Shown here: positions 30,654 through 37,786 of the stretch, piece by piece
Position numbering within the stretch: position 1 is the first letter of the stretch
Layout: each line of letters opens with the position of its first letter
Origin: Cryobacterium tagatosivorans
GTDB lineage: Bacteria; Actinomycetota; Actinomycetes; Actinomycetales; Microbacteriaceae
Assembly (NCBI RefSeq): GCF_004402215.1
Contig: NZ_SOEZ01000028.1
Location: 1 to 42,263 of the forward strand
DNA: 42,263 bases
Direction: 5' to 3'
Notes under the pieces: model-generated
Told to the model about the DNA's origin: nothing
The model's input: the letters and a program-made list of their open reading frames with translations, nothing else
Database searches by the model: none
Made by a program: the position numbers and the translations under genes

Positions 30654-31511
30654 GTGGAAAAGTGGCTAGTCACCCCCGGGCAGACCAAGGTCATCGACGT
30701 CGAGCTGGTGCGGAATCTCAAGGTCGGCATGATCGCCGGCAAGGTTGACGTCATCGGCCACGACGAGCAGGGCGCCCGCGTCGAGGTGCACAGCGTGACC
30801 GGCAAGGACCTCAAGATCTCGATGGACGGCGACACCCTCGAGATCGACCACCCGCAGTTGCGCTGGGACAACTTCATCGACGTGTTCGCGTCGTTCCGCG
30901 GCACGGCCAGGGCGGATGTCAGCATCATGGTGCCGCGCGATGTGGCGTTGAAATTCGGTGTCATCTCGGCCAGCGCACTCGTCTCCGGGCTCCGCAACGG
31001 CGCCCGGCTGAGCACCGTTTCCGGCGACATCGTCGTGGATGATGTGGTCGGCGACCTGGAACTCAACGGCGTGAATGGCGAGATGTCGGTGCAGGGTCAC
31101 GTGGGCAACATCACGGCGCACACCGTCTCGGGCGAGATCACCGCGAGCGGGCGCATCCGCCGCTTCTCCCTCGACGGGGTCAGCAGCGACGTCTTCCTCG
31201 ACATCGAAGGCACACCGGACGAGATCAACACCAACACCGTCAGCGGCAACCTCACCGTGCGCCTCGGCGCCGACGTGGCCACCCGCTACCGCCTCAACAC
31301 TGTGTCCGGCACCCTGCAGCTCGACGACCAGACGATCAAGGGCACGCTCGGCAAGGGCTACGAGGCCAGTTCGGGCGCGCTCGACGGCGCCTGGCTGGAG
31401 CTCCGGGCGAACTCCGTCTCCGGCAACATCTCGGTCGTGCGCCGCGCCAACGCGAGCCAGGCTCCCGCCGGCGAGGGGTCGACGGATGCCTCCGGGCAGG
31501 CCCGGGCATGA
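30654..31511 (+). CDS. DUF4097-family putative beta-helix protein
   Basis: The 285-residue protein is mainly short beta strands with the repeating pattern T-V-S-G-(D/E/N)-I or T-V-S-G-x-L (near residues 122, 160, 198, 223 and 248), typical of DUF4097 adhesin-like beta-helices. No signal peptide or membrane span is seen, so it is probably cytoplasmic. Function unknown; DUF4097 genes often sit with padR genes and are thought to respond to envelope stress. GTG at 30654 has AAGGAG 5 nt upstream; the preceding in-frame codons run into the operator. It overlaps padR by 4 nt (ATGA), so the two are co-translated. Confidence 0.85.
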   Translation: MEKWLVTPGQTKVIDVELVRNLKVGMIAGKVDVIGHDEQGARVEVHSVTGKDLKISMDGDTLEIDHPQLRWDNFIDVFASFRGTARADVSIMVPRDVALKFGVISASALVSGLRNGARLSTVSGDIVVDDVVGDLELNGVNGEMSVQGHVGNITAHTVSGEITASGRIRRFSLDGVSSDVFLDIEGTPDEINTNTVSGNLTVRLGADVATRYRLNTVSGTLQLDDQTIKGTLGKGYEASSGALDGAWLELRANSVSGNISVVRRANASQAPAGEGSTDASGQARA

Positions 31512-32131
31512 CCCCCGTCTTCGCGCACGGCAGCCTCCGCCTGTACCTGCTCAGCCTCCTGGCCGAGCAGCCGCGACACGGCTATGAGCTGATCCAGGCG
31601 CTGAGCGAACGATTCGGCGGCACCTACAGCCCGAGCGCCGGCACGATCTACCCGCGGCTGGCCAAGCTCGAAGAGGAGGGGCTCGTCACCAAGTCCAGCG
31701 ACGGCCGGAAGACGGTCTACGTGATCACGGATGCCGGTCGCACCGAGCTGGCGGCCCGCGCCGGCGAGCTCGACGCGATCGAGAGCGAGGTGACGGATTC
31801 GGTCCGGCGCCTCGCGGACGAGGTGCGGCTGGGCGTCAACGCGGCGATGAAGAGCCTCCGGGCCGACCTCGCCTCGGCCGCCCGGCAGGCCAGGGACGAG
31901 TCGACCGGGCCGGGCGGTACGGCTAGCGTGCACACCGAGTCGAACCTGCACACCGAGTCGAACCTCGCGCTGCACGAGGCGGACATGGTGTTGAACGAGT
32001 TCCGGCAGAAGCTGCGCGCGGACCTGCGCATGCAGGCCTCCCGCGGGCGCGTCCCTGCCGAAGCCGTTCCGGAACTCCGGCGGCGCCTCGCCGAGGTACG
32101 TACCGACATCCTCGCCACGCTCGGCCGGTAG
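31508..32131 (+). CDS. PadR-family transcriptional regulator
   Basis: The 207-residue protein has a PadR winged helix at residues 8-80 (L-R-L-Y-L-L-S-L-L-A-E, H-G-Y-E-L-I-Q-A-L, Y-P-R-L-A-K-L-E-E-E-G-L-V, Y-V-I-T-D-A-G) and a longer helical C-terminal part for dimerisation. It probably represses its own operon by binding the two ATATAT palindromes upstream. Oddity: residues about 139-150 are a perfect tandem repeat, H-T-E-S-N-L twice, encoded by nearly identical 18-bp units between the two helical regions; the flexible linker tolerates it. Confidence 0.9.
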   Translation: MTPVFAHGSLRLYLLSLLAEQPRHGYELIQALSERFGGTYSPSAGTIYPRLAKLEEEGLVTKSSDGRKTVYVITDAGRTELAARAGELDAIESEVTDSVRRLADEVRLGVNAAMKSLRADLASAARQARDESTGPGGTASVHTESNLHTESNLALHEADMVLNEFRQKLRADLRMQASRGRVPAEAVPELRRRLAEVRTDILATLGR

Positions 32132-32147
32132 GCCGGTCCCGCGCCGC

Positions 32148-32208
32148 CGTGAGGGGTCGCAGATCGACCTTCGTTTGCCCGTGGAAGGTCGATTTGCGAC
32201 CCCTCACG
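32148..32208. repeat. 61-bp intergenic palindrome, group A/B copy 2 (25-11-25)
   Basis: Arms 32148-32172 and 32184-32208 pair with one non-complementary position; the loop is 11 nt. It has the same length and the same outer stem as the copy at 10339, with a different loop. It lies between the convergent padR and zinc-ribbon genes. Confidence 0.9.
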
Positions 32209-32212
32209 CGCG

Positions 32213-32446
32213 CTATTCGGGCTGCGGGTGGTGGATCATCGTTCGCTCGCCGGAGCGGTCGACCGTGTGCCGGTTCATCAGCTCACCGCAGATCGGGCAG
32301 ACGGACTGCGCCTTCTCCGCGCGCACCGCGGACTCCGAGATCTCGGTGTACGGCCCGAGGGGCGGCGGCCCGATCCAGGGCAGCAGCGTCCGGTTGAGCC
32401 AGGCCGTGACGCCACCCCGCCCGCGTATGGATTCATTTCGTGCCAT
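32213..32446 (-). CDS. Small zinc-ribbon-like protein of unknown function
   Basis: A 77-residue protein (start ATG 32446; an ATG two codons earlier is possible). It begins M-A-R-N-E-S-I-R-G-R-G-G-V-T-A-W-L-N-R and has C-P-I-C-G-E-L-M-N-R-H in the middle and E-R-T-M-I-H-H-P at the end, so C-x2-C plus His residues could bind one zinc. I do not recognise a functional family. It is divergent from an OhrR-like regulator, and its -10-like TACACT lies in the palindrome at 32450, so it is probably a target of that regulator, possibly with a role in redox stress. Confidence 0.7.
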   Translation of the reverse strand: MARNESIRGRGGVTAWLNRTLLPWIGPPPLGPYTEISESAVRAEKAQSVCPICGELMNRHTVDRSGERTMIHHPQPE

Positions 32447-32449
32447 AAC

Positions 32450-32465
32450 CATTAGTGTACTAATG
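32450..32465. promoter_or_regulatory. Palindromic operator between the zinc-ribbon gene and the MarR gene
   Basis: CATTAGTGTACTAATG: 7-bp arms around GT. Within it lie face-to-face -10-like hexamers, TAGTGT for the rightward and TACACT for the leftward promoter. A MarR/OhrR dimer bound here would block both. Confidence 0.65.
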
Positions 32466-32502
32466 AATGTGGCGACGATCGCCGAGCGAGATGGGAGCCC
32501 TC

Positions 32503-32946
32503 ATGGCCACGGATGCGACGAACCTCCTCCGCCTGGAAGACCAGGTCTGTTTCGCGCTCGCGATCGCCTCGCGCAGCGTTATCTCGGTCTACCGGCCGGT
32601 GCTCGAGCCCTACGGCCTCACGCATCCGCAGTACCTGGTGCTGCTGGCCCTGTGGGAGCGGAGCCCCCGGTCGGTGAAGGACCTCGGGGCCGAACTGCGG
32701 CTCGACCCGGCGACGCTGTCGCCGCTGCTCAAGCGACTGGAGGCGGCCGGCCTTGTCACCCGGAATCGCAGCGCGGCCGACGAACGGCAGCTCGATGTCG
32801 CGCTCACCGAAGCCGGCACAGCGCTGCGCAGCGAGGCCGAGACGATCCCCCCGCGGATCATCGACAAGCTCGGCATGAGCCTGGACGAACTGGTCGCCCT
32901 GCGCTCCTCCCTGTGGCGCGTGATCGAGGCCGCCGGGGGCGCGTAG
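32503..32946 (+). CDS. MarR-family regulator, OhrR-like (peroxide-sensing cysteine)
   Basis: The 147-residue protein has the OhrR-type start L-L-R-L-E-D-Q-V-C-F-A-L-A-I-A-S-R with Cys16 at the place of the reactive cysteine of OhrR, then a Tyr and the winged helix (L-T-H-P-Q-Y-L-V-L-L-A-L to V-A-L-T-E-A-G). OhrR represses organic hydroperoxide resistance until the cysteine is oxidised. Here no ohr gene is adjacent; the divergent neighbour is the zinc-ribbon protein. The ATG at 32503 has GGGAG 5 nt upstream; ATG 32467, 8 nt after TAGTGT, is a possible leaderless alternative and would add 12 residues. Confidence 0.85.
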   Translation: MATDATNLLRLEDQVCFALAIASRSVISVYRPVLEPYGLTHPQYLVLLALWERSPRSVKDLGAELRLDPATLSPLLKRLEAAGLVTRNRSAADERQLDVALTEAGTALRSEAETIPPRIIDKLGMSLDELVALRSSLWRVIEAAGGA

Positions 32947-32993
32947 CGGGACTCGCGCGCGCGCCTCCGCGGAGGGGCGGGTTCGGCGCCAAT

Positions 32994-33021
32994 TTGACAG
33001 GGGTGGGCAACAGAGTAGTGT
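32994..33021 (+). promoter_or_regulatory. Strong sigma-A-type promoter for the KimA-like gene
   Basis: TTGACA (32994-32999), 16 bp, TAGTGT (33016-33021). This is the best -35/-10 pair in the window. The predicted start of transcription falls at or next to the GTG at 33030, so the message would be leaderless. Confidence 0.65.
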
Positions 33022-33029
33022 CGTCCCTC

Positions 33030-35168
33030 GTGGCACCTGAGGGAACCCCCCAAATTCCGGAAACGCGTTCACCGAAACGGTGGATCATCGGCGATCCGCT
33101 GCCGAGCGAGCACCTCGAGGGCCAACTCCTTCCCAAGCACCTCGCCCTGCCGATCTTCGCGAGCGACCCGCTGTCGAGCGTCGCGTACGCGCCGCAGGAA
33201 CTTCTGATGATCCTGACCCTCGGCGGGCTGGCCTTCCTCAGCTTCGCGCCGTGGGTCGCCGGCGTCGTCGTGCTGCTCCTGATCACGGTGGTCGCGTCGT
33301 ACCGGCAACTGATCAAGGCCTACCCTTCCGGCGGCGGCGACTACGAGGTCGCACACAAGAACCTCGGCGAGAAGGCCGGCCTGGTCGTCGCATCCGCCCT
33401 GCTCGTCGACTACGTGATGACCGTCGTCGTGTCGGTCGCCAGCGGCGTGGACAACATCATCTCGGCGATCCCGGAGCTCAATTCGTTCCGGGTCGAGATG
33501 GCCGTCGTGTTCGTGATCCTGCTCGCCGCGGTCAACCTGCGCGGGGTGCGGGAATCGAGCAAGGCCTTCGCCGTTCCCACCTACCTGTTCGTCGCCAGCG
33601 TCGTGATCATGGTCGGTGTCGGCCTCGCCAGGACGCTGCTCGGCGACGCCCCGGTGGCCGAGTCGGCCGGGTTCGACGTGGAGTCCCAGAACCTGGCCCA
33701 GACCGCGTTCATCCTGCTCCTGTTGCGCTCCTTCGCCAGCGGGTGCAGCGCGCTCACCGGCGTCGAGGCGATCGCGAACGGGGTGCCGGCCTTCCGGCAT
33801 CCGAAGGTCAAGAACGCGCAGGCCACGCTCACCCTGATGGGCGGTATCGCGATCGTGCTCTTCATCGGGCTGACGGCGCTCGCGCTCATCTCGCAGGTGC
33901 ACTACGCGGAGAACCCCTGCGACCTGATCGGCTGGGACGAGTGCGCGACGAATCCGCAGCGCAGCCTGATCGCCCAGATCGCCGCGGCCACCTTCGGCAA
34001 CAACTCGATCATGTTCTTCGTCCTGCAGGCGACGACCGCGGCCATCCTGCTCCTCGCCGCCAACACGGCCTTCAACGGCTTCCCGCTGCTCGGCTCGGTG
34101 CTGGCGAAGGATTCCTACGCGCCGAAGTCGCTGAGCACTCGCGGCGACCGCCTGATCTACTCCAACGGCGTGCTGATCCTGGCCCTCGCGGCCTGCGTCA
34201 TCATCATCGTGTACCAGGCCAACCTGACACTGCTGATCCAGCTGTACATCATCGGCGTCTTCGTCTCCTTCACCCTCGGCCAGACCGGCATGGTCAAGCA
34301 CTGGATCTCGCTGCTGCGCACGAATCCGCCGAACCGCGGGTCGATCATCCGGAGCATGTCGATCAACGCGTTCGGCGCGCTGCTCACCGGAGTCGTGCTC
34401 ATCGTCGTGACCGTGACGAAGTTCACGCACGGCGCCTGGCTCGTGTTCCTGCTGATGCCGGCGCTCTTCATCCTCATGCTCGGCGTCAACCGTTATTACC
34501 GTGATGTCGCCAAGGAGATCGAAGTCGACCCGGTGACCACGTTCGGTTCCAAGGGCGACCACGCGATCGTGCTCGTGGGCAAGATGCAGAAGCCCGTGCT
34601 CAAGGCGCTCGACTACGCCATTGCCGCCCGACACGAGAGCCTCGAGGCCGTGCACATTTCCATCGACGACCTGGAGACCAAGCAGCTCAAGCGCGACTGG
34701 GTGAAGCAGAACATCCAAGTGCCGCTGCGCATCGTCTCGTCGCCGTACCGGGACATCAGCTGGCCGCTGATCAGCTACATCAAGGATCGCCGCGAGGAGC
34801 ACGGCTCCGAGGTCGTCACGGTGTACACGCCGATCTACATCGTCGGGCACTGGTGGGAGAACCTGCTGCACAACCACAAGGCCAGGCGCCTGCGCCAGAA
34901 GCTCATGCTCGTGCACGGCGTGACGATCGCCCTGGTCCCATGGCTGCTGGACTCCTCCGAGCTCATCTACGGCCGTCGCTCCCGGCCGATCCCAGGCCAG
35001 GATCGTCGCGGCGAGCCGGTGCGCCCGCGCCCGGTGCCGCGCAAGCCGCTGACCCCGGCGGCGGTGGAGGCCGCGAATCGGGCTGCTGCCGCGACGAAGC
35101 CGCCGGTCGTCGGTTCGACCCCGCCGCAGTCCCGGCCGTCGGCGTCGCGCCGTCGGAAGCGCAAGTAA
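33030..35168 (+). CDS. APC-family permease, KimA-like (probable potassium importer)
   Basis: The 712-residue protein starts with a short polar part, then A-S-D-P-L-S-S-V-A-Y-A near residue 50, about 12 hydrophobic segments to residue 490, a cytoplasmic domain with T-F-G-S-K-G-D-H-A-I-V-L-V and H-I-S-I-D-D, and a Pro/Arg/Ala-rich tail ending R-R-K-R-K. The layout matches the KimA/YdaO K+ transporters of Gram-positives, which are regulated by c-di-AMP; no YdaO riboswitch is visible here. I chose the GTG at 33030 because of the promoter spacing; GTG 33018 in the same frame is possible. Two crcB genes follow after 4 bp and 4-bp overlap. Confidence 0.85.
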   Translation: MAPEGTPQIPETRSPKRWIIGDPLPSEHLEGQLLPKHLALPIFASDPLSSVAYAPQELLMILTLGGLAFLSFAPWVAGVVVLLLITVVASYRQLIKAYPSGGGDYEVAHKNLGEKAGLVVASALLVDYVMTVVVSVASGVDNIISAIPELNSFRVEMAVVFVILLAAVNLRGVRESSKAFAVPTYLFVASVVIMVGVGLARTLLGDAPVAESAGFDVESQNLAQTAFILLLLRSFASGCSALTGVEAIANGVPAFRHPKVKNAQATLTLMGGIAIVLFIGLTALALISQVHYAENPCDLIGWDECATNPQRSLIAQIAAATFGNNSIMFFVLQATTAAILLLAANTAFNGFPLLGSVLAKDSYAPKSLSTRGDRLIYSNGVLILALAACVIIIVYQANLTLLIQLYIIGVFVSFTLGQTGMVKHWISLLRTNPPNRGSIIRSMSINAFGALLTGVVLIVVTVTKFTHGAWLVFLLMPALFILMLGVNRYYRDVAKEIEVDPVTTFGSKGDHAIVLVGKMQKPVLKALDYAIAARHESLEAVHISIDDLETKQLKRDWVKQNIQVPLRIVSSPYRDISWPLISYIKDRREEHGSEVVTVYTPIYIVGHWWENLLHNHKARRLRQKLMLVHGVTIALVPWLLDSSELIYGRRSRPIPGQDRRGEPVRPRPVPRKPLTPAAVEAANRAAAATKPPVVGSTPPQSRPSASRRRKRK

Positions 35169-35172
35169 GCGG

Positions 35173-35592
35173 ATGCCGCTCGCGCTGGCCGCTTTCGTCG
35201 GCGGCGTGCTCGGCACCGGCCTGCGCCTGGCCGCCGACCTCGCCTTCCCGCATTCGGATGCCGCCTTCCCGGCCTCCACGCTCGGCGTCAACGTGCTCGG
35301 GGCGCTCGCGCTCGGCTGGCTGGTCGGCGGGCTGTGGACGCGCCCGGGCGTTCCGCGCTGGCTGAAGGTCGCGCTCGGGCCGGGCGTGCTGGGGTCGTTC
35401 ACCACGTTCTCGGCCGTCATGGTGTCGCTCGTGGAGCAGTCCTCTGCCGGGCTGTGGGGGCTCGCCGGCGGGTATCTCCTGGCCACCCTCGTCCTCGGCT
35501 TCGGCGCGGCGGCGTTCGGCCTCTGGTCGGGCAGCCGGCTCGCCCACCGGCCGATCCCGGTGGAGATCCCCGACGACGGGAGCACGCTGTGA
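35173..35592 (+). CDS. crcB: Fluoride channel CrcB/Fluc, first paralogue
   Basis: CrcB proteins form a double-barrelled dimeric channel that lets fluoride leave the cell. This 139-residue copy has four hydrophobic segments, the G-V-N-V-L-G-A-L-A-L-G Asn motif near residue 37 and the central G-S-F-T-T-F-S-A motif with pore Phe near 77. ATG at 35173 lies 4 nt after the KimA-like stop. The second copy overlaps its end (GTGA), so the two chains probably form a heterodimer, as in many actinobacteria and Bacilli. Confidence 0.92.
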   Translation: MPLALAAFVGGVLGTGLRLAADLAFPHSDAAFPASTLGVNVLGALALGWLVGGLWTRPGVPRWLKVALGPGVLGSFTTFSAVMVSLVEQSSAGLWGLAGGYLLATLVLGFGAAAFGLWSGSRLAHRPIPVEIPDDGSTL

Positions 35593-35957
35593 GCGCCTGG
35601 GTCGCCCTGGGCGTACTGGCCTGCGGGGGCGCGGCAGCGGCCATCCGGTACCTCGTGTCACGGGCGCTGCCGGTGCGTCCGGGGCACATCCCCGGCGGAG
35701 TGCTGCTCGTGAACGTGGTGGGGGCGTTGATCGGCGGAGCGGTGCTCGGGCTCGCCGAACGCGCGGCGGTCTCGGACGATCTCCGGCTGATCGTCCTGGC
35801 TGGCGTGTGCGGCGGCCTCACGACCTTCAGCACCTGGAGCGTCGAGACGTTCGAACTCGTCGGCAACGGACGCTGGCGGGCCGGCCTGGTCAATGTCGGC
35901 GTCACGCTGCTGCTCGGCCTCGCCGCCTGCGCCGCCGCCTACGCCCTCTGCCGCTAA
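35589..35957 (+). CDS. crcB: Fluoride channel CrcB/Fluc, second paralogue
   Basis: The 122-residue partner copy has four hydrophobic segments, V-N-V-V-G-A-L-I-G-G near residue 40 and G-G-L-T-T-F-S-T-W near 77. GTG at 35589 overlaps the previous stop by 4 nt. It ends the KimA-crcB-crcB operon and converges on the monooxygenase gene across a long hairpin. Confidence 0.92.
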   Translation: MSAWVALGVLACGGAAAAIRYLVSRALPVRPGHIPGGVLLVNVVGALIGGAVLGLAERAAVSDDLRLIVLAGVCGGLTTFSTWSVETFELVGNGRWRAGLVNVGVTLLLGLAACAAAYALCR

Positions 35958-35973
35958 CCTCGCCTCCCCTTTT

Positions 35974-36040
35974 CCCCGCGAAACCGCAGTTGTGCGCGAA
36001 ATACGGGCGTTTTAACGCGCACAGCTGCGGTTTCGCGGGG
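35974..36040. repeat. 25-bp-stem hairpin between crcB and the monooxygenase gene
   Basis: Arms 35974-35998 (CCCCGCGAAACCGCAGTTGT plus five bases) and 36016-36040 pair over 25 bp with one T-G wobble; the loop is 17 nt and comparatively AT-rich. It fills almost the entire convergent gap and ends 3 bp from the leftward stop codon. It could stop transcription from both directions. Confidence 0.85.
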
Positions 36041-36042
36041 AT

Positions 36043-37128
36043 TTAGAGCAGGGCCATGACCTGGCGGGCGATGACACGGCCCGCCCTGGCCGCACCGATC
36101 GTGCTCGCCTGCGGTCCATAGCCGGCGAAGAATATCCGCGGGTCGGTCCAGGATGCGCCCGCGCCGACGGTCACGCCGCCGGCCTTCTCGCGCAGCCGGA
36201 GCGGGGCCAGGTGGCGGAGTTCGGGCCGGAACCCGGTGGCCCAGATGATGGCATCCGCTTCAACGAACCGGCCATCGGCCCAGCGCACGCCCCGCGGTTC
36301 GATCGACGCGAACATCGGCCCGGCAACGAGCAGGCCGCGGTCGATTCCGGCCGCGATGCGCCGGCTGACCGGGACTCCGGTGCCGCTCACGATGCTCGGC
36401 AGGGCGCGTCCGGAGCGGGCGGCCTCATCCTGCGCCGCGACCGCTGCCGAGGCGCCCTCGAGGTCGAGCTGGCCGGTGTGCACCCAGTCGATCGGGCGCC
36501 GGGCGACCCAGGTCAGGTCGGCGGCTGACTCCTCCAGCTCGAGCAGGAAGCCGATCGCCGAGGTTCCGCCGCCGACAACGACGACCCGCTGGCCGGCGAA
36601 ATCCTCGGCGGCGGTGAACGTCGAGGTGTGCACGTGCCGTCCGGCGAAGGTCTGCGCCCCCGGGTAGTGGGGCAGGAACGGCGAGCCCCACGTTCCACTG
36701 GCGTTGACGAGCACCTGGGCGCTGATTTCCTGGTCGCCGTAGGCCGCGGACCGGGTGGAGACGACGAGGTCGGCCCGCCGGTTGGCCACGGAGGTGACGT
36801 TCACCGGGCGCACCACCCGGAGGTCGTAGTAGGCCTCGTAACGGTGGTAGTACTCGGCGACGACCTCGCGGGCGGGCCGGGACCGGTCCGCCGTGTCGAA
36901 GCTGATCCCGAGAGCGCTCATGCCGGGCAGGTCATTGACCCGGTGCGCGGTTCCGAGGCGAAGGGCCGGCCACCGATGCTGCCAGGCGCCGCCGGCATCC
37001 GGGCCCCGGTCGAGGATGACGAAGTCGGCTCCGGCGACGAGGTCGAACTTGCGCAGATAGTGGGCCACGGAGAGCCCGGCCTGCCCGGCGCCGATGATGA
37101 CGACGGGCACGGTCAACTCGCTCGCCAT
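36043..37128 (-). CDS. Flavin-containing monooxygenase / NAD(P)H-FAD oxidoreductase
   Basis: The 361-residue protein has an N-terminal FAD Rossmann motif (V-V-I-I-G-A-G-Q-A-G-L, near residue 12), the FMO-type fingerprint F-A-G-R-H-V-H-T-S-T-F near 160, and a second NADPH motif (V-V-V-G-G-G-T-S-A near 178), then A-T-G-F-R-P near 306. This is the layout of YUCCA/CzcO-like single-component monooxygenases; the substrate is unknown and nearby genes do not define it. I chose the ATG at 37128 with GAGG 5 nt upstream. Monocistronic. Confidence 0.85.
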   Translation of the reverse strand: MASELTVPVVIIGAGQAGLSVAHYLRKFDLVAGADFVILDRGPDAGGAWQHRWPALRLGTAHRVNDLPGMSALGISFDTADRSRPAREVVAEYYHRYEAYYDLRVVRPVNVTSVANRRADLVVSTRSAAYGDQEISAQVLVNASGTWGSPFLPHYPGAQTFAGRHVHTSTFTAAEDFAGQRVVVVGGGTSAIGFLLELEESAADLTWVARRPIDWVHTGQLDLEGASAAVAAQDEAARSGRALPSIVSGTGVPVSRRIAAGIDRGLLVAGPMFASIEPRGVRWADGRFVEADAIIWATGFRPELRHLAPLRLREKAGGVTVGAGASWTDPRIFFAGYGPQASTIGAARAGRVIARQVMALL

Positions 37129-37192
37129 CACACCCTCATTCCAGCAGCCGCGCCTGTGAGCGGCGTCGGCAAGGGCTTGCGCCCATCATGCT

Positions 37193-37209
37193 AAACTAGT
37201 GCCTAGTTT
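37193..37209. promoter_or_regulatory. 7-bp inverted repeat in the DUF3073 promoter region
   Basis: AAACTAG, TGC, CTAGTTT. It lies between the divergent monooxygenase and DUF3073 genes and is the most AT-rich stretch of the gap; TAAACT could be a -10 box. No regulator can be assigned. Confidence 0.4.
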
Positions 37210-37279
37210 TCACCATTCCGTTCGGCAACTCCCGAGTGACTCATTCCTCACTTGGCCTGGCATCGTTAGGGGGTCACGC

Positions 37280-37513
37280 ATGGGGCGCGGCCGTCAAAAA
37301 GCAAAGCACACCAAGGTTGCCCGCGAGCTGAAGTATTTCAGCCCGGACACCAACTACAACGCGCTCGAACGCGAGCTCACGGGGCATCCGGTCACTGACC
37401 CGCGCCTCGACGAGGACCTGGCCAAGTGGCCGGAGTACGACGCGCCCAAGGCGGATACCTCCGAGGAGTACGTCGACACCTACGCGACCGAAGACGAGCA
37501 GAAGCGCGCCTAG
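37280..37513 (+). CDS. DUF3073 family protein
   Basis: The 77-residue protein begins M-G-R-G-R-Q-K-A-K-H-T-K-V-A-R-E-L-K-Y-F-S-P and ends with an acidic stretch, which is the DUF3073 pattern of actinobacteria. The positively charged start and acidic tail suggest a nucleic-acid or ribosome-associated role, but nothing is established. In mycobacteria the same gene lies next to purM, as here. ATG at 37280 with AGGGGG upstream. Confidence 0.9.
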   Translation: MGRGRQKAKHTKVARELKYFSPDTNYNALERELTGHPVTDPRLDEDLAKWPEYDAPKADTSEEYVDTYATEDEQKRA

Positions 37514-37550
37514 GCCGCAGTCCCGGCGACGGGCCGCGGCGCCGCGCTCG

Positions 37551-37623
37551 CCCACTTTGACCGTTCCGGTCGAGATTGACAGGTGCGCGCGGCGAAGTCG
37601 ACCGCAACCGTCAAGCTCGGCGG
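37551..37623. repeat. Dispersed intergenic repeat, family F copy 2
   Basis: Opposite-orientation relative of 14892-14964. Its outer arms TTTGACCGTTCCGGTCGA (37556-37573) and 37598-37615 pair with several mismatches around a 24-nt loop. It lies after DUF3073 in the convergent gap before purM. Confidence 0.65.
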
Positions 37624-37640
37624 CCACCGGCTCGCCCAGT

Positions 37641-37707
37641 GTCGCCGTTTCCGCCGAGGTGCCCCGTTGCGGCGGCGACTGTCGGCGGATTCGGCGACTC
37701 TCGGCGG
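37641..37707. repeat. Family E palindromic repeat, copy 2
   Basis: GTCGCCGTT, CCGCCGAG, GGCGACT, GGCGGA, CGGCGA and TCTCGGCGG appear in the same order and spacing as in 30473-30538, with the arms CCGCCGAG (37651) and CTCGGCGG (37700) still complementary. Directly next to it is a short 7-bp tandem repeat. Confidence 0.65.
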
Positions 37708-37727
37708 ACCTCGGACCTCGGACCTCG
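37706..37727. repeat. Short tandem repeat, 7-bp unit, three copies
   Basis: GGACCTC repeated three times directly after the family E element, between DUF3073 and purM. It looks like a slippage product; no function is apparent. Confidence 0.8.
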
Positions 37728-37786
37728 GGGCGCGGGCGTGCGGCGACGCCCGCAGGCGCGGCCCGCAGTCACGGGCTGGGCACGGG

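Noticed and set aside
33000..33029. Fluoride or c-di-AMP riboswitch before the KimA-crcB operon
   Set aside because: No recognisable pseudoknot motif, and the promoter lies too close to the start to leave room for a riboswitch.
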